Of a stretch of DNA of 64,000 nucleotides, positions 12,331 to 22,268 are shown in pieces. The stretch comes from Fragilariopsis cylindrus CCMP1102 (taxonomy: Eukaryota > Bacillariophyta > Bacillariophyceae > Bacillariales > Bacillariaceae). The number at the start of each line of letters is the position of its first letter. Positions within the stretch are counted from its first letter, which is position 1. The stretch lies in the NCBI GenBank assembly GCA_900095095.1, contig FMBT01000313.1, positions 248,001-312,000 on the forward strand, in the 5' to 3' direction. A model generated the notes under the pieces. The model was given only the letters and a program-made list of their open reading frames with translations, made no database searches and was not told the origin of the DNA. The translations under genes were made by a program, and so were the position numbers.

Positions 12331-12736
12331 TAAAAGCAGCTCCTAAAAAAAGGACGATAGGGTCAAAATGAGGTGCAATTAGTTGTAATGGCATTAATCA
12401 AAAGATGTTTTTTCATTCCAAAAATTAGGGACACGCTCGAAGAATTGGGAGGAAACACAATCTGGATGACATGACCGCCACTCAAGTGCAGCATTCTGTT
12501 CGATATCGTCAGAGGGATTGACCAAGGTGTTGGAGAATATGGTAGGAGCCCTCGAGAAAGACAAAATCAAGTTGATACATGGAGTATACGCACTAGCTAT
12601 ATATCAGATGGCGGGCACGGGATGATAGATAGACTTTGTGAGGAGAAATAAATTAATTATCCAGTCATAAATGAAACATCAGAATATAGTACATATATAT
12701 TGTATCGCGGTTGGTATTGAATCAAAAGGGTATTAT
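12331..12736. other. Spacer with a coding relic
   Basis: A 45-codon open stretch on the plus strand at 12488-12625 (SEGLTKVLENMVGALEKDKI, ending YQMAGTG) reads like a real C-terminus but has no start or splice context. It may be a displaced end of the broken MYB-like gene or of another lost gene. Confidence 0.35.
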
Positions 12737-13426
12737 TTATTTGTTACTTTTTTCCGCTTGTGTAAATTCTTGTAATAGTCCATGATCTTTTTTTAACGCC
12801 TCTAATATATCTCTATTCGTTTTTATAAATAATTGGTTGATGTAATATTCAGTATCTTCACAACCATTGATGCTGCTCGTAGTAGATGAATCACAATTTA
12901 TAGCAATATCAATAGCACTGCTACTCTTGATATAGTCGTAATTGTCGTTTAGACACTGATACTGTAATGTATTTGATAATTCATTCATATGATTAACAAC
13001 AACATGATTTGATCGAATAATGCTTTCAACATTATTAGCAACTGTTGCATTGTACCTTTTCCGTTTACATTGTTTTGCTTTTGTACTTGATTTGTATTGG
13101 AAACCTAAACTATCACGTAAATTCTGTCCAACCTTCTCTCTTGAAAAATGATCGGACACTTGATAGTAACTTTTTGTGGTTGGATTCTTTTTTATAAAAC
13201 CACCGTTTGGACTTTTTTTCTTTATCTTATCAATAAGTTCTGTTACGATAATTGTCTTTTCATATTTTGACCGTGCTTTACTATATCGCTGCAACGTATG
13301 TTGAATCAAACTACGGTAATGTTTATTCCCACTATGATTAATTGCATTCTTCCCTCGAGCACAAATTACATCATATGGGTGTATCATATAGTTGTGTGGA
13401 AGTGAATTGGATTCATAATTAGACAT
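12737..13426 (-). CDS. DUF6824-domain protein
   Basis: 229 aa from an ATG, single exon. Residues about 16-115 carry the stramenopile-expanded DUF6824 signature: HPYDVICARGKNAINHSGN, then HYRSLIQHTLQRY, a Lys-rich stretch, and the closing SREKVGQNLRDSLGF. In the family the first motif is usually D-V-x-C-G-R-G-K; here the glycine is alanine (CARGK). After the domain comes a basic patch KQCKRKRY, a possible nuclear localisation signal, and a Ser/Asn-rich tail with no known domain. These proteins are numerous in diatoms and are thought to be nuclear, with roles unsettled. Confidence 0.82.
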   Translation of the reverse strand: MSNYESNSLPHNYMIHPYDVICARGKNAINHSGNKHYRSLIQHTLQRYSKARSKYEKTIIVTELIDKIKKKSPNGGFIKKNPTTKSYYQVSDHFSREKVGQNLRDSLGFQYKSSTKAKQCKRKRYNATVANNVESIIRSNHVVVNHMNELSNTLQYQCLNDNYDYIKSSSAIDIAINCDSSTTSSINGCEDTEYYINQLFIKTNRDILEALKKDHGLLQEFTQAEKSNK

Positions 13427-14202
13427 GATACTATTGATCCGTGTAACTCTAGTTTCGTAAAAAAGAATGTATGCGTTGTCTTTTTGTGGTTGGTTAATAT
13501 CTTTTGTGTGATAAAGGGAAGATTTAGCTGATACCGGTCCTCAGGTACGATATGCAAAGGGTCCTCTTTCTAATCTTTTTAGTTGCTTTATTATTTACTT
13601 ACGACCTTGCGCCTTTACCGTTTCTCACGTGTTCAATGATGTTCTAAACGCGCGCGCATGAGGTCGTGACAAAATCAAATAGCGCACCGGTACAATGCAA
13701 GTTTCAGTAAAACAATACAGTACATACCTCAAGTTTGACCAGGAGTAGGCAGTGGCGGCGGCACCGGCTACGGCTTGCTTCTAGCAAGCTTCTTCAGTTC
13801 GTTTTTGGAAGGTTCCTCTGCCATGATGATATTGTTTACTCTTGCTAATGATCTTAGTGAGTTGAGGTTGTTTGAGTTTGAAATCCAACAGATAGATTGT
13901 TTCAATTTCAGTCATGCATGCAACGTTAGATAAAGGGACTAAGTAAGTAAGTCAAAAAAACAAAATACAGTAGCACAAAGTACAGACCGAGATGTGTTTT
14001 CTCTGTTTGTCAATCCGACAGATGCCACCACAGATTTTACGTGAATGAATAATAAAAAAGGAAGGAACTTCAAAGGAGAGGCTGATCTGTTCGACAACAA
14101 CCAACAGTAACAAGTTAGACACAACGACAGAAAAAGACACCGTAAACGTCAACAACGAAAGAATATACCGTAAACATATAAAATAAACAAGAAATTAACA
14201 AT
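13427..14202. other. Intergenic, contains a possible relic first exon
   Basis: Minus strand 13824-13728 starts with ATG and reads MAEEPSKNELKKLARSK, then, one frame over, AVAGAAATAYSWSNL up to a GTATGT donor-like site. PSKNELKK resembles the N-terminal region of eukaryotic lysyl-tRNA synthetases, but no further exon follows, so this is at best a relic. The rest shows nothing. Confidence 0.3.
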
Positions 14203-14607
14203 ATGGCCGGTTGGTTTGGAGGAGGTGGTGGTGATAATAACGGAAGTGATAATAGTACTGGTGATAAATCATTTTCAACTGGAGAAGATTTTAGTGGTGG
14301 TGGTGGTGCCAATATGATGTCACAATCTTCATCATCAGGTGGTGGCGGAGGTGGAGGTGCAGCAGAATTACAACAAATGTCAATGATGTTACAACAACAA
14401 ATGTTAATCCAACAAGTGATTAATGATTTAAGTGATAGAAGTTATGAAAAATGTATTACATCCCGTCCAAGTGATACATTAAATGGTACACAGGTTGCAT
14501 GTATATCAAGTACAGTGAATAAATGGTTAGATACAAATGAATTTATTAATGGTCGGCTTGGTAAAAAAGCACAACAACAGCAACAACAAGGTGGGCAACA
14601 ATATTAA
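14203..14607 (+). CDS. Small TIM chaperone (Tim8/Tim13-like) lacking the outer cysteine pair
   Basis: 134 aa. Gly/Ser/Asn-rich N-terminal half, then Gln/Met-rich helix and a Tim10/DDP-type core at residues about 72-113. Small TIMs ferry membrane proteins across the mitochondrial intermembrane space and normally have two CX3C motifs, with C1-C4 and C2-C3 disulfides. Here the core reads LSDRSYEKC and VACISSTVNKWLDT: the first cysteine is Ser and the fourth is Thr, while the inner two remain. The surrounding positions fit the family well (SDR, EKC, P, W/Y-LDT). Length exceeds the usual 80-100 aa because of the low-complexity N-terminus; a poly-Gln tail ends the protein. Placement as Tim13 rather than Tim8 is uncertain. 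Confidence 0.68.
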   Translation: MAGWFGGGGGDNNGSDNSTGDKSFSTGEDFSGGGGANMMSQSSSSGGGGGGGAAELQQMSMMLQQQMLIQQVINDLSDRSYEKCITSRPSDTLNGTQVACISSTVNKWLDTNEFINGRLGKKAQQQQQQGGQQY

Positions 14608-15384
14608 GATAAGAATTTTAAAATAAATTAAAATAAAAATTTAGAAATCAATAATTATTGAAAATTAGGATAAGAAAAATATATATATATATTTACTAAA
14701 TATTATTTTAAAAGACGAGACACACACCCAATCCATCCTCGTTTTTCCAGTAATAATAGCATGGTGTAGTAGTTTATATATGCCTAAAGCGGCTAGAGTA
14801 TGATGTTCTACATGTTCTGTTTGTAAGGGTGGAAGTAGCACTCCTATAGTAATAATATTGAAAACGTTATTAAAATGATCAGTTTTTCAGTTCAGGAAAA
14901 GGAAACTTTCTATTATTTATCATTCATTTCCACTGATGTTTTTGTGTAACTTAATTATTGGTATATATTACCTAACTATGTGACGATAATCGACTCGAAC
15001 CAAATCAAATCAAATCAAATCAAATCGAATGCTTCTACTGTGTATCGCTCAATTTCCCTACAACTAGATTGTCTAAGTTTCGATTCGATTTGAATGCGAA
15101 TTGATTTTTCGATCGTTATAACTTCTTATTCTCCAAGATTGATACTAGTTAATATCATAGTTGCCGTCATAGTTGCCGTCATCGTCATCTTCAAGACCTT
15201 GCAGAATGAGTACTACTGTACTCCCCACTTCTTCTCCTTCTACTACTTCTTCCACCCCATAAATCATCATCATCATTGTCATTATTTTGTACAGTATGCG
15301 TTGTACACGTACAGTACAGATTACCCCCCCCCCCCCCTTTTTTTTTTCTTGTTGATTCTCGTGATTTCGAATTCATTCATTGAT
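14608..15384. other. Intergenic with poly-C/poly-T tract
   Basis: No gene seen. A run of about 14 C directly followed by about 11 T sits at 15324-15348; a TCAAA repeat lies at 15003-15027. Confidence 0.6.
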
Positions 15385-15655
15385 TTATTCATTCTTCCAC
15401 CAGTTCCTATATAATAATCCAAAAATTTCCATTAATAGAATAAATTTTACTACTTTATTATCAGTTATGATGTTTCGTGATGATAGTGATTGTTCAAGAA
15501 CAATATTGAAATAATCTAAATATAATAGTATGGATATAATCCCAATAGTAATTAATAAAATTGATATTGGTAATGGCAATTGTTTCCATGCTTCTAGTAG
15601 TACATTACGTCCCCAAAAATATAGTATGGTAGGTATTGTATAAATACATACAATA

Positions 15656-15723
15656 GGAGGGCGGTTCGGGGGAAATAGTTTTTGGGGTGACCGAAACGGG
15701 GATTTCGGGTTTTACCAAAACAC
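15656..15723 (+). repeat. Left terminal inverted repeat of the transposon
   Basis: 68 bp, starts GGAGGGCGGTTCGGGG right after the TA duplication at 15654-15655. Matches the reverse complement of 22269-22336 at 67 of 68 bases. Confidence 0.93.
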
Positions 15724-15850
15724 GAATTTACGAATTTTTTTGTCTCAAAAAGAAGAGTACTATCATACGGTATGATCATAACTCAGATATACTATCATAC
15801 GGTATAATCATACGTTGGCTTCGCCAAGTGGATTTTTTTGGGTTTTTTGA

Positions 15851-15982
15851 TTGAAGTTCGTCGTGGGAAAATAATGCGCTGACGAAGTTGGCAAAAATAC
15901 GTATTGCTAAAAAATCACGCGCAAAAATTACAGCATTTTTGCCAACTTCGTACGCGCATAATTTTTCCACGACGAACTTCAA
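15851..15982. repeat. Subterminal hairpin A, 48-bp arms
   Basis: Arms 15851-15898 and 15935-15982 are inverted copies with about four mismatches, beginning TTGAAGTTCGTCGTGG; the 36-bp loop includes AAAAAATCACGCGCAAAA, close to a motif in the neighbouring hairpin (AAAAAATCACGTGCAA). Confidence 0.88.
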
Positions 15983-15988
15983 TCCAAC

Positions 15989-16104
15989 AAAAATCACCTG
16001 CAAAAAATCACGTGCAACTTATTGCCTATCAAATTTGCCATGTTACCATTAATTCTAAATTTGATAGGCAATAAGTTGCACGTGATTTTTTGCAGGTGAT
16101 TTTT
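15989..16104. repeat. Subterminal hairpin B, perfect 48-bp arms
   Basis: Arms 15989-16036 and 16057-16104 are exact reverse complements around a 20-bp loop. The arm contains CACGTG and AAAAATCACCTGC. Perfect arms of this length point to recent formation or strong constraint. Possible roles are transposase binding, a transcription terminator for the minus-strand gene, or a nested miniature element. Confidence 0.92.
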
Positions 16105-16453
16105 CAAATTTTTCGGCAAAAAAATAATTTTTTTTCTGTTCAAAAAGAAGAATTTTTGACTCTGTGGTACTCAAAGTCCTGTAGAAACCTACGAGAGAAA
16201 TGTTTTTAAAGGGGGTAGTACATGAAATTTCATTCATTTTGGGGAATGACAAGTGAATGCATCCGTAACAGCACAAACAACTAGGAACACATAAAGTAGT
16301 CACTAAAACATAATAAATCAGGTGAGTTCGATTAGAATAATTGAGTTAGTATTTTTAATACTGACAACGATGGTACTGTTGCTGATTTACTATTATTATT
16401 ATTATTGCTATCACTTTTGCAATATCAATTAGACACGTAGTGATTGATATTCT

Positions 16454-17302
16454 TTACTCATAGGACGCGAAAGCAGTCTTCCAGTTCTGTGATTGAGGCG
16501 CATCTTCCTCATCAATGATAACATCTTCTCCTCCAGAAGAATCATTCGAACTACCGTCGTCATCCTCATTTGAATCCTTGCTGTTGTCATCGTTCAAATT
16601 GGTCTTATCCTCTTCATTCAAGTTGACGATTGAATCCTCTGTAATAGATTTTAAAGCAGAACGTTTTGCCTTCAAAATCTTTCTTACTTTACCATTGATA
16701 ATTCTTTCAGTGGCCATCAACCCAGGTGAATGAGAATTCGAAATAGTCCTACATTCTACTTTCTTCTTGGTGCGTAATGGTCCATCAATCATTGGAACTG
16801 CTTTTCGTTTAGCATTACCGGTATGTACAGTATTTTCATTTGTCGAATCTTTAAGTGGTACTTTGATGGTAGGATTGATGATGTCTTCCTTCTTCTTTGC
16901 ATCTTGTTTCTTCCACAATGCAATCGAACCATTCTTCAAAAGCCAGAATGCTTCAAACTCTTCAGCATCATCTACTGTTTCAAACTTGAAACAAAATGGA
17001 GCTTTGTACCGGTTACCAAGGGTTGTTGTTGATGAAGTTTTGAAGTACACTGCCCTTCCATTACGCTGAATAGGAAGACCAATAAGGATACGACCATTCA
17101 TTCCATCAGCTCCCATAAAATTGGTCCAACGAACAACAAAAACAGTTGTGCCATCTTGGTTGACATGTTGTTGAATGATGGCGTTGCCTTTATCACCGGT
17201 AGCAACCCAACCTGCTCCTTTTTTTGTAGATGGTCGAGCAAACTGTGCACTTCCTCGAAACAATTCCTTGACAGTCCCATGTGAGACAGATAAAAGTGGC
17301 AT
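16454..17302 (-). CDS. Transposon accessory protein, unknown
   Basis: 282 aa from an ATG, encoded inside the transposon and transcribed away from the transposase. The first half (residues about 5-135) looks globular, with a strand-rich stretch (TTVFVVRWTNFMG, GRILIGLPI) and KFETVDDAEEFEAFW, an arrangement like a small PH- or SH3-like fold, though no family is recognised. Then follow Lys/Arg-rich patches such as KRKAVPMIDGPLRTKKK (possible nuclear signal) and a Ser/Asp/Glu-rich acidic tail. It could be a DNA- or chromatin-binding partner of the transposase, or a regulator; nothing proves either. The frame is intact. Confidence 0.7.
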   Translation of the reverse strand: MPLLSVSHGTVKELFRGSAQFARPSTKKGAGWVATGDKGNAIIQQHVNQDGTTVFVVRWTNFMGADGMNGRILIGLPIQRNGRAVYFKTSSTTTLGNRYKAPFCFKFETVDDAEEFEAFWLLKNGSIALWKKQDAKKKEDIINPTIKVPLKDSTNENTVHTGNAKRKAVPMIDGPLRTKKKVECRTISNSHSPGLMATERIINGKVRKILKAKRSALKSITEDSIVNLNEEDKTNLNDDNSKDSNEDDDGSSNDSSGGEDVIIDEEDAPQSQNWKTAFASYE

Positions 17303-17902
17303 GGTTGTTGCTGTTGTTGTTGTTAAAATATTGTAAGTAAATACCGGAAGGTTTTTATGTGTGGAAAAATAAAAAGATTATTTGCCGTGTTTGTGAAATG
17401 AAAAAGAAAAGCAATCAAACGCTGTGACAAGAAAAAAAATCATCAAAAAGTGACAAACAGGACCGATAATGCCTGTTCATTCGTGTCAGTTAAAAAATTA
17501 GTCGGTTGCCTCAGTTTTTTACTCAAAATTCTAACGACACATACATTCAACGGCTTGCATGCGCCCTTTCTGTCTAAAAATCCCTAATCACTCTAATTTT
17601 TGCTCTCACCGGGTGAGAGTTTGCAATACGAAAAGTGAGATTTAGTTGTGAAGATTTTTTCTCAACATTGCGTTCTAATCCCACCCACACATCATCTCAT
17701 GAAAACTTAAAAAAATCCACCCATTATCAAATTCAAATTTGAAAATAATAGCATGTTGGTGGGAAGATAAATGAATCAATCGAGTTAAAGCTTTTGCTTT
17801 TCCTGTTGATGATGTTGATGCTGCTGCTGGTATGATGGCTTCTTTCTATTCTCTATTTACAATTAATTTTTGTTATTATTGCAACACAAACGCACCAAGA
17901 CG

Positions 17903-20900
17903 ATGGCACGTTCAAAGAAGGTATTGAATGATACCACCAATAAGAAGAAGGCAACAAAGACGACAGCAGGAAAGAAGACTGTGACAAAACCAAAGCCAAA
18001 GAAGCTTAAAGAGACTGTATGGAGAAAACATATTCTTGCCTTTTATAAGTGTGAAATAGCACAAACTACTTATTGTGAAGGGAAATATATTAGTATTCAT
18101 CCTTTTCGAACAAGGTGGGAGAAAAGCGGTTTGAGAGATCTGAAGAAACGAAAAGCTCCGTACTCTGATGCTGTGACACAATACGACTTTTGGTTTCATC
18201 AATGGAGATGTGATCTTCGAGATAAGCAAGTCAAGAACAGATCAAAAATACAACCGGCAGGATTTGTCATTCATGTTGAAAATGCAGATGAAAGTACTGT
18301 TGATGATTCACCTACAACTGTTGTGACAGTTGATTTGACAGAGCAGGATTTTGAGAAGGATGATAACGACGTCGTAAATGTAGTAGATGTTGATGTGCCA
18401 CCATCAGTTGAGGAGGTAGAGAAGAAGAAACCCAGAACAACCAAGCTTGAGGGTGAAAAGATGAAGGAGCTGTTGACTGAATATTATCTCCGCCCAGATG
18501 GAACAAAATTACTAGCCTTCATCAGAGAAAAAGATCGGGTCAACAACAAAAACGCCATCTCTCGACATTGGAAGGATAGTGGACTAGAACAGAGGAAGTT
18601 CCGTGACGAGCCGTTACATTCAGCACTAAAGGACTATGATGCTTGGTGTGCTATCGAAAAACAAAAACAAACAGAAACTAATAGAAGCAACGCCTCAGAC
18701 AAAAAAGCATTACCTGTCGAGCTTGAGATCTTTATAAGAGAATTGATTAAACAATTAGCGCTTTCCGGACAAGGAATAGGGAAGAAAGCTGTACGACAAA
18801 TTCTCAGAGAAGCACTCATAGACGGAGGTGATACAGGGGATGGCAAAGCATCCTTCTCTCGATCGACACTTAATAGATTCTTTAATAATTACAAACTTGA
18901 ATGCAAGAATGTAAAGAATATTGATCCTGCCCGTATTGCACAAGTTACACCAGAGAATAGAGACGCATTCTTCTTTCGGTTGGATCAGGTTGTAAGTCTT
19001 ATACATGCAATTGACCCAGATAACTGTAAAGCACAATGCTGGAGTGAAGTGCATGCCGATTTGATTTATAATATGGATGAATTAGGCACCGACCCTACTA
19101 AATTTAGAGATGTATTATTGGTACCAGCGGAAATTAAGAATCGAATCTTTCAGTCAACACCAGAGGGCGACCGCCCATCTACACATCTCTCATTTGCTAT
19201 GTTCTCTTGCAGCAATGGGAAATACAAGGACCAATCAGCAAATATTGAAGGAGCGCCTATGCCAATGATGATTCATTCTAGTCCTGATGGCCAGGATGGT
19301 ATGTCTGCCATTGAGAAGCGATTGCATCTATATGAAGAACAAGATACTATACTCTTCGATGAAGATCGTTTCAATGAAGGCTTTACAAGAGAGGATAAAA
19401 ATCTTGGTATAACAGTCCGTTCTTCACCAAATGGTAGCATGACAAAGGTATTATTTTTGGATGCAGCCCTTCATTTTATAAAGAACAATCCTTCCGACCA
19501 AGGCGCTAGTGGCAAGTATTCTTTCCTCCTCCTTGATAGCCATGTGTCAAGATGGAATCCTAAGGCGCTTTACCTTTTATTTAAAAATCGAATTATTCCC
19601 ATCTTCTTTCCATCACATTTATCTATTGTTGTTCAGCCACAGGATAATGGTGTAATTCTTTTCTTTCACAAGTGCATGGAGGAAGCGTCTCTTATATCAA
19701 GGTTGTTTAAAACTGAAACTGACATCTCCTACAGCAACAGAATAATGGCAAACGCTTTATATTTGTTTAGAGAGGGAGAGAGAAAGAAGCTGATGAGCCG
19801 AGGATCCAATTCGACCACAAGATCGTACAACATCACCGGTATTAAACCAAGGAATCCATATTCAAGTGGGTGGAGAGAAAATTTAGAACTGTACGCTTCA
19901 TTTAATAGTATTCATGTAAAACAAGATGATGGGAGCCGTTACTATGGTGTTCAACCAAAAAAGAATGATGCATGTCCAGATTTTTCTGAAGCTGATATTA
20001 GTATGCTAGACGAAGCTGTTCCCAATTTTGTATCAGAAGAGAATGACGTAACTATTCTGCACCATGCTAAATCAAAGTGTTACTCTATTGCAGAAGAAAT
20101 AATCAACAGCTGGTTGGAGAAGAGCGCCGATGAACGGACTGTACGACCACGTGCAACAAGCAGTGTAGAAAAGCTTGCATTAAAACATATGGACATAGCT
20201 AATATTATCTCTGCTCAACCTAAATCCGATGAATCAATGTTGCTTGAAGTGAATTTTGAGAAAAGAAAGCGAGAGGCAATGCTATATCTCACAAAATCGT
20301 GTGAACAAATACAAGTGAAGCCAAAGGAAAACAACAGCAACAACAACAACAACAACAACACTAAAAAAAATAGGTGGTATTATGCAGAAAGAATGGAACT
20401 TTCAACTGGTATGTGGAATATATTCGACGGGCAAACCAGTAAACAATTGACAACTGATGAGATAGATCAATATTGGGATGTTAATATTGAATACAATATG
20501 TTTCCAGATGATAAAAAATTGCAAGAGAATAATTACAGGTCGGGTCGACGCCGGCGCAATGAGAAGAATCAGTTATTAAAACGAATGGCAAAGGCTCTTG
20601 CAGAAGAAGAACGTAATGCAGACTTGAAGGAAAGTTTTGATGCATTCATGGAACAGCAAAAGGAGAAGCAAACATTTATTGATTTTAAATTGGCACTAGC
20701 TGCAAGAATAGAACGGCCAAGCAATCATACCGTTACAGTTCAACTTGGAAAGGAAGAACATATTATCAAGGTGGTAGCACACGGTAATAACACATCATCC
20801 ATGTCCCAGCTTGTGATGGATAATGTGTGCCGTGTAATGATTGGGAATACAAACCGAACTGAAAAGAAGAAGAATAAGAAGAGACGAGGAGGAAGAGTCA

Positions 20901-21886
20901 ATCGTGTTAAGCGTGGCAGTGATGGATTTGTTAAAAGTCTACAAATTGATCAACAACACATCCGGGATCTATCATCACAAGAAGAAATTGCAGAGAAGAA
21001 GAAGAAGAATGATGTTGTTCTTTGCAAACGACGATTGAAATTGATTCAAACTTTCCAATCAATGGAAGCATATGGCAGTATTTGGAATGACGATTCTACA
21101 GTTGATCTACAAAAAGTGAAACAGAAACACCTAAAACATTTACTCAAGATATTCAATGTAACGGGAAGAGCTAAATTAAACACTAATGGTCCTATCAGAG
21201 CAGTATTAACCGAGTTGGCTATTACCCAAGCGTCTATTCATGTACTGAAGTCAAAGCTACTACTGCAGCTCGAAGAATACGGAGAGGAATATGACCCAGA
21301 TGATGGTGCATTGGATTCTTCATTTGCTGGTGGTTCAATTGCTGATACTTCAATTGTCATCGGTAATTCACCTGATGATTCATTAGTTAACGACGATGCA
21401 ATCACTAGTTTGAATATTGATGATGATGAGACGAGTGGTGGTGATAACAATTTTGTTGCTCTTGAATGCGAAACAAGTAGTGGTGGTGATGCTGGTAGTA
21501 TTGGTAGCGGTAACAAAACTGATGATACTGCCGAGCTTAATAATCTCATTGAATGTGCACAAAGAAAGAAGACTGTATCATTCAATAAAATAACTTCAAT
21601 CCAAACATTCTCTCAACAAGATGGTACTTCTACTTCTTCCTCCTCATCATCAGAGGACGAAATATTTCGAAGACAACCTCGTTCTAGAAATAGAAGACAA
21701 ACTCGTAAAGGAACAAGAAGATCTGCCCGTAATAATAAAAGAGCTTCTGCTACTTTGGAAGAAGAAAATATACCACCGTCACCACCATCACCACCACTGC
21801 CACCGCCACTGCCACCGCCAGCATCACAACTAGTATCAGAGCCAGTTGTTTTGAGAAGATCGTTCCGTTGTGCTAATAAGAATTGA
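17903..21886 (+). CDS. DD35D transposase (pogo/Tigger DDE_1-like) with duplicated N-terminal domain
   Basis: 1,327 aa from the ATG at 17903 (MARSKK). Two related helical modules at residues about 37-110 and 186-253 share the pattern R-x-W-x-x-SGL...K...P...A...YD-x-W and are probably tandem DNA-binding domains. A helix-turn-helix-like region precedes the nuclease core. The catalytic aspartates are D392 (NMDELG), D545 (LLLDSHVSRW) and D581 (QPQDNGV), with 35 residues between the last two. TA duplications agree. The C-terminal 700 residues are an unusual extension, Lys-rich then Asp/Ser-rich, ending in a Pro-rich, Arg-rich tail. No stop or frameshift seen. The start at 17903 is preferred because no upstream in-frame ATG exists. 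Confidence 0.88.
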   Translation: MARSKKVLNDTTNKKKATKTTAGKKTVTKPKPKKLKETVWRKHILAFYKCEIAQTTYCEGKYISIHPFRTRWEKSGLRDLKKRKAPYSDAVTQYDFWFHQWRCDLRDKQVKNRSKIQPAGFVIHVENADESTVDDSPTTVVTVDLTEQDFEKDDNDVVNVVDVDVPPSVEEVEKKKPRTTKLEGEKMKELLTEYYLRPDGTKLLAFIREKDRVNNKNAISRHWKDSGLEQRKFRDEPLHSALKDYDAWCAIEKQKQTETNRSNASDKKALPVELEIFIRELIKQLALSGQGIGKKAVRQILREALIDGGDTGDGKASFSRSTLNRFFNNYKLECKNVKNIDPARIAQVTPENRDAFFFRLDQVVSLIHAIDPDNCKAQCWSEVHADLIYNMDELGTDPTKFRDVLLVPAEIKNRIFQSTPEGDRPSTHLSFAMFSCSNGKYKDQSANIEGAPMPMMIHSSPDGQDGMSAIEKRLHLYEEQDTILFDEDRFNEGFTREDKNLGITVRSSPNGSMTKVLFLDAALHFIKNNPSDQGASGKYSFLLLDSHVSRWNPKALYLLFKNRIIPIFFPSHLSIVVQPQDNGVILFFHKCMEEASLISRLFKTETDISYSNRIMANALYLFREGERKKLMSRGSNSTTRSYNITGIKPRNPYSSGWRENLELYASFNSIHVKQDDGSRYYGVQPKKNDACPDFSEADISMLDEAVPNFVSEENDVTILHHAKSKCYSIAEEIINSWLEKSADERTVRPRATSSVEKLALKHMDIANIISAQPKSDESMLLEVNFEKRKREAMLYLTKSCEQIQVKPKENNSNNNNNNNTKKNRWYYAERMELSTGMWNIFDGQTSKQLTTDEIDQYWDVNIEYNMFPDDKKLQENNYRSGRRRRNEKNQLLKRMAKALAEEERNADLKESFDAFMEQQKEKQTFIDFKLALAARIERPSNHTVTVQLGKEEHIIKVVAHGNNTSSMSQLVMDNVCRVMIGNTNRTEKKKNKKRRGGRVNRVKRGSDGFVKSLQIDQQHIRDLSSQEEIAEKKKKNDVVLCKRRLKLIQTFQSMEAYGSIWNDDSTVDLQKVKQKHLKHLLKIFNVTGRAKLNTNGPIRAVLTELAITQASIHVLKSKLLLQLEEYGEEYDPDDGALDSSFAGGSIADTSIVIGNSPDDSLVNDDAITSLNIDDDETSGGDNNFVALECETSSGGDAGSIGSGNKTDDTAELNNLIECAQRKKTVSFNKITSIQTFSQQDGTSTSSSSSSEDEIFRRQPRSRNRRQTRKGTRRSARNNKRASATLEEENIPPSPPSPPLPPPLPPPASQLVSEPVVLRRSFRCANKN

Positions 21887-22268
21887 TACAGCGTTTGCTT
21901 CTTGCAACATTTATCTACTGTCGATATTGCTGTTACTCCTCTATTTTTTACAGATATAGATCTCTTTTTATTCTTAAATTGATCATTTGAGGAGTACACA
22001 AGAATCCTATTAAGTTTGAAGCAGTTTCATGATACATGATTCAAACTAACAAATTTCTATTTCCAATTAAATTATAAGATATTTTAGATTATTTCTAGCC
22101 CCCTTTAAGGCATCAAAATCGACTTTTGTAGACAACTAACTATAATTTTTCTTTACTTTTTTACGATTTTGAATGCATACGACATGTCGTCTAAAATGTG
22201 AGCAAAAAAAATTGTCTGCATCCAACTTCCAATAGACGAGAATTGTGGTAAGTGCGCGAACCGAAAAT

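Noticed and set aside
15776-16303. Minus-strand frames inside the left end of the transposon
   Set aside because: They run over the hairpins, so their translation just mirrors the palindromes; no domain.
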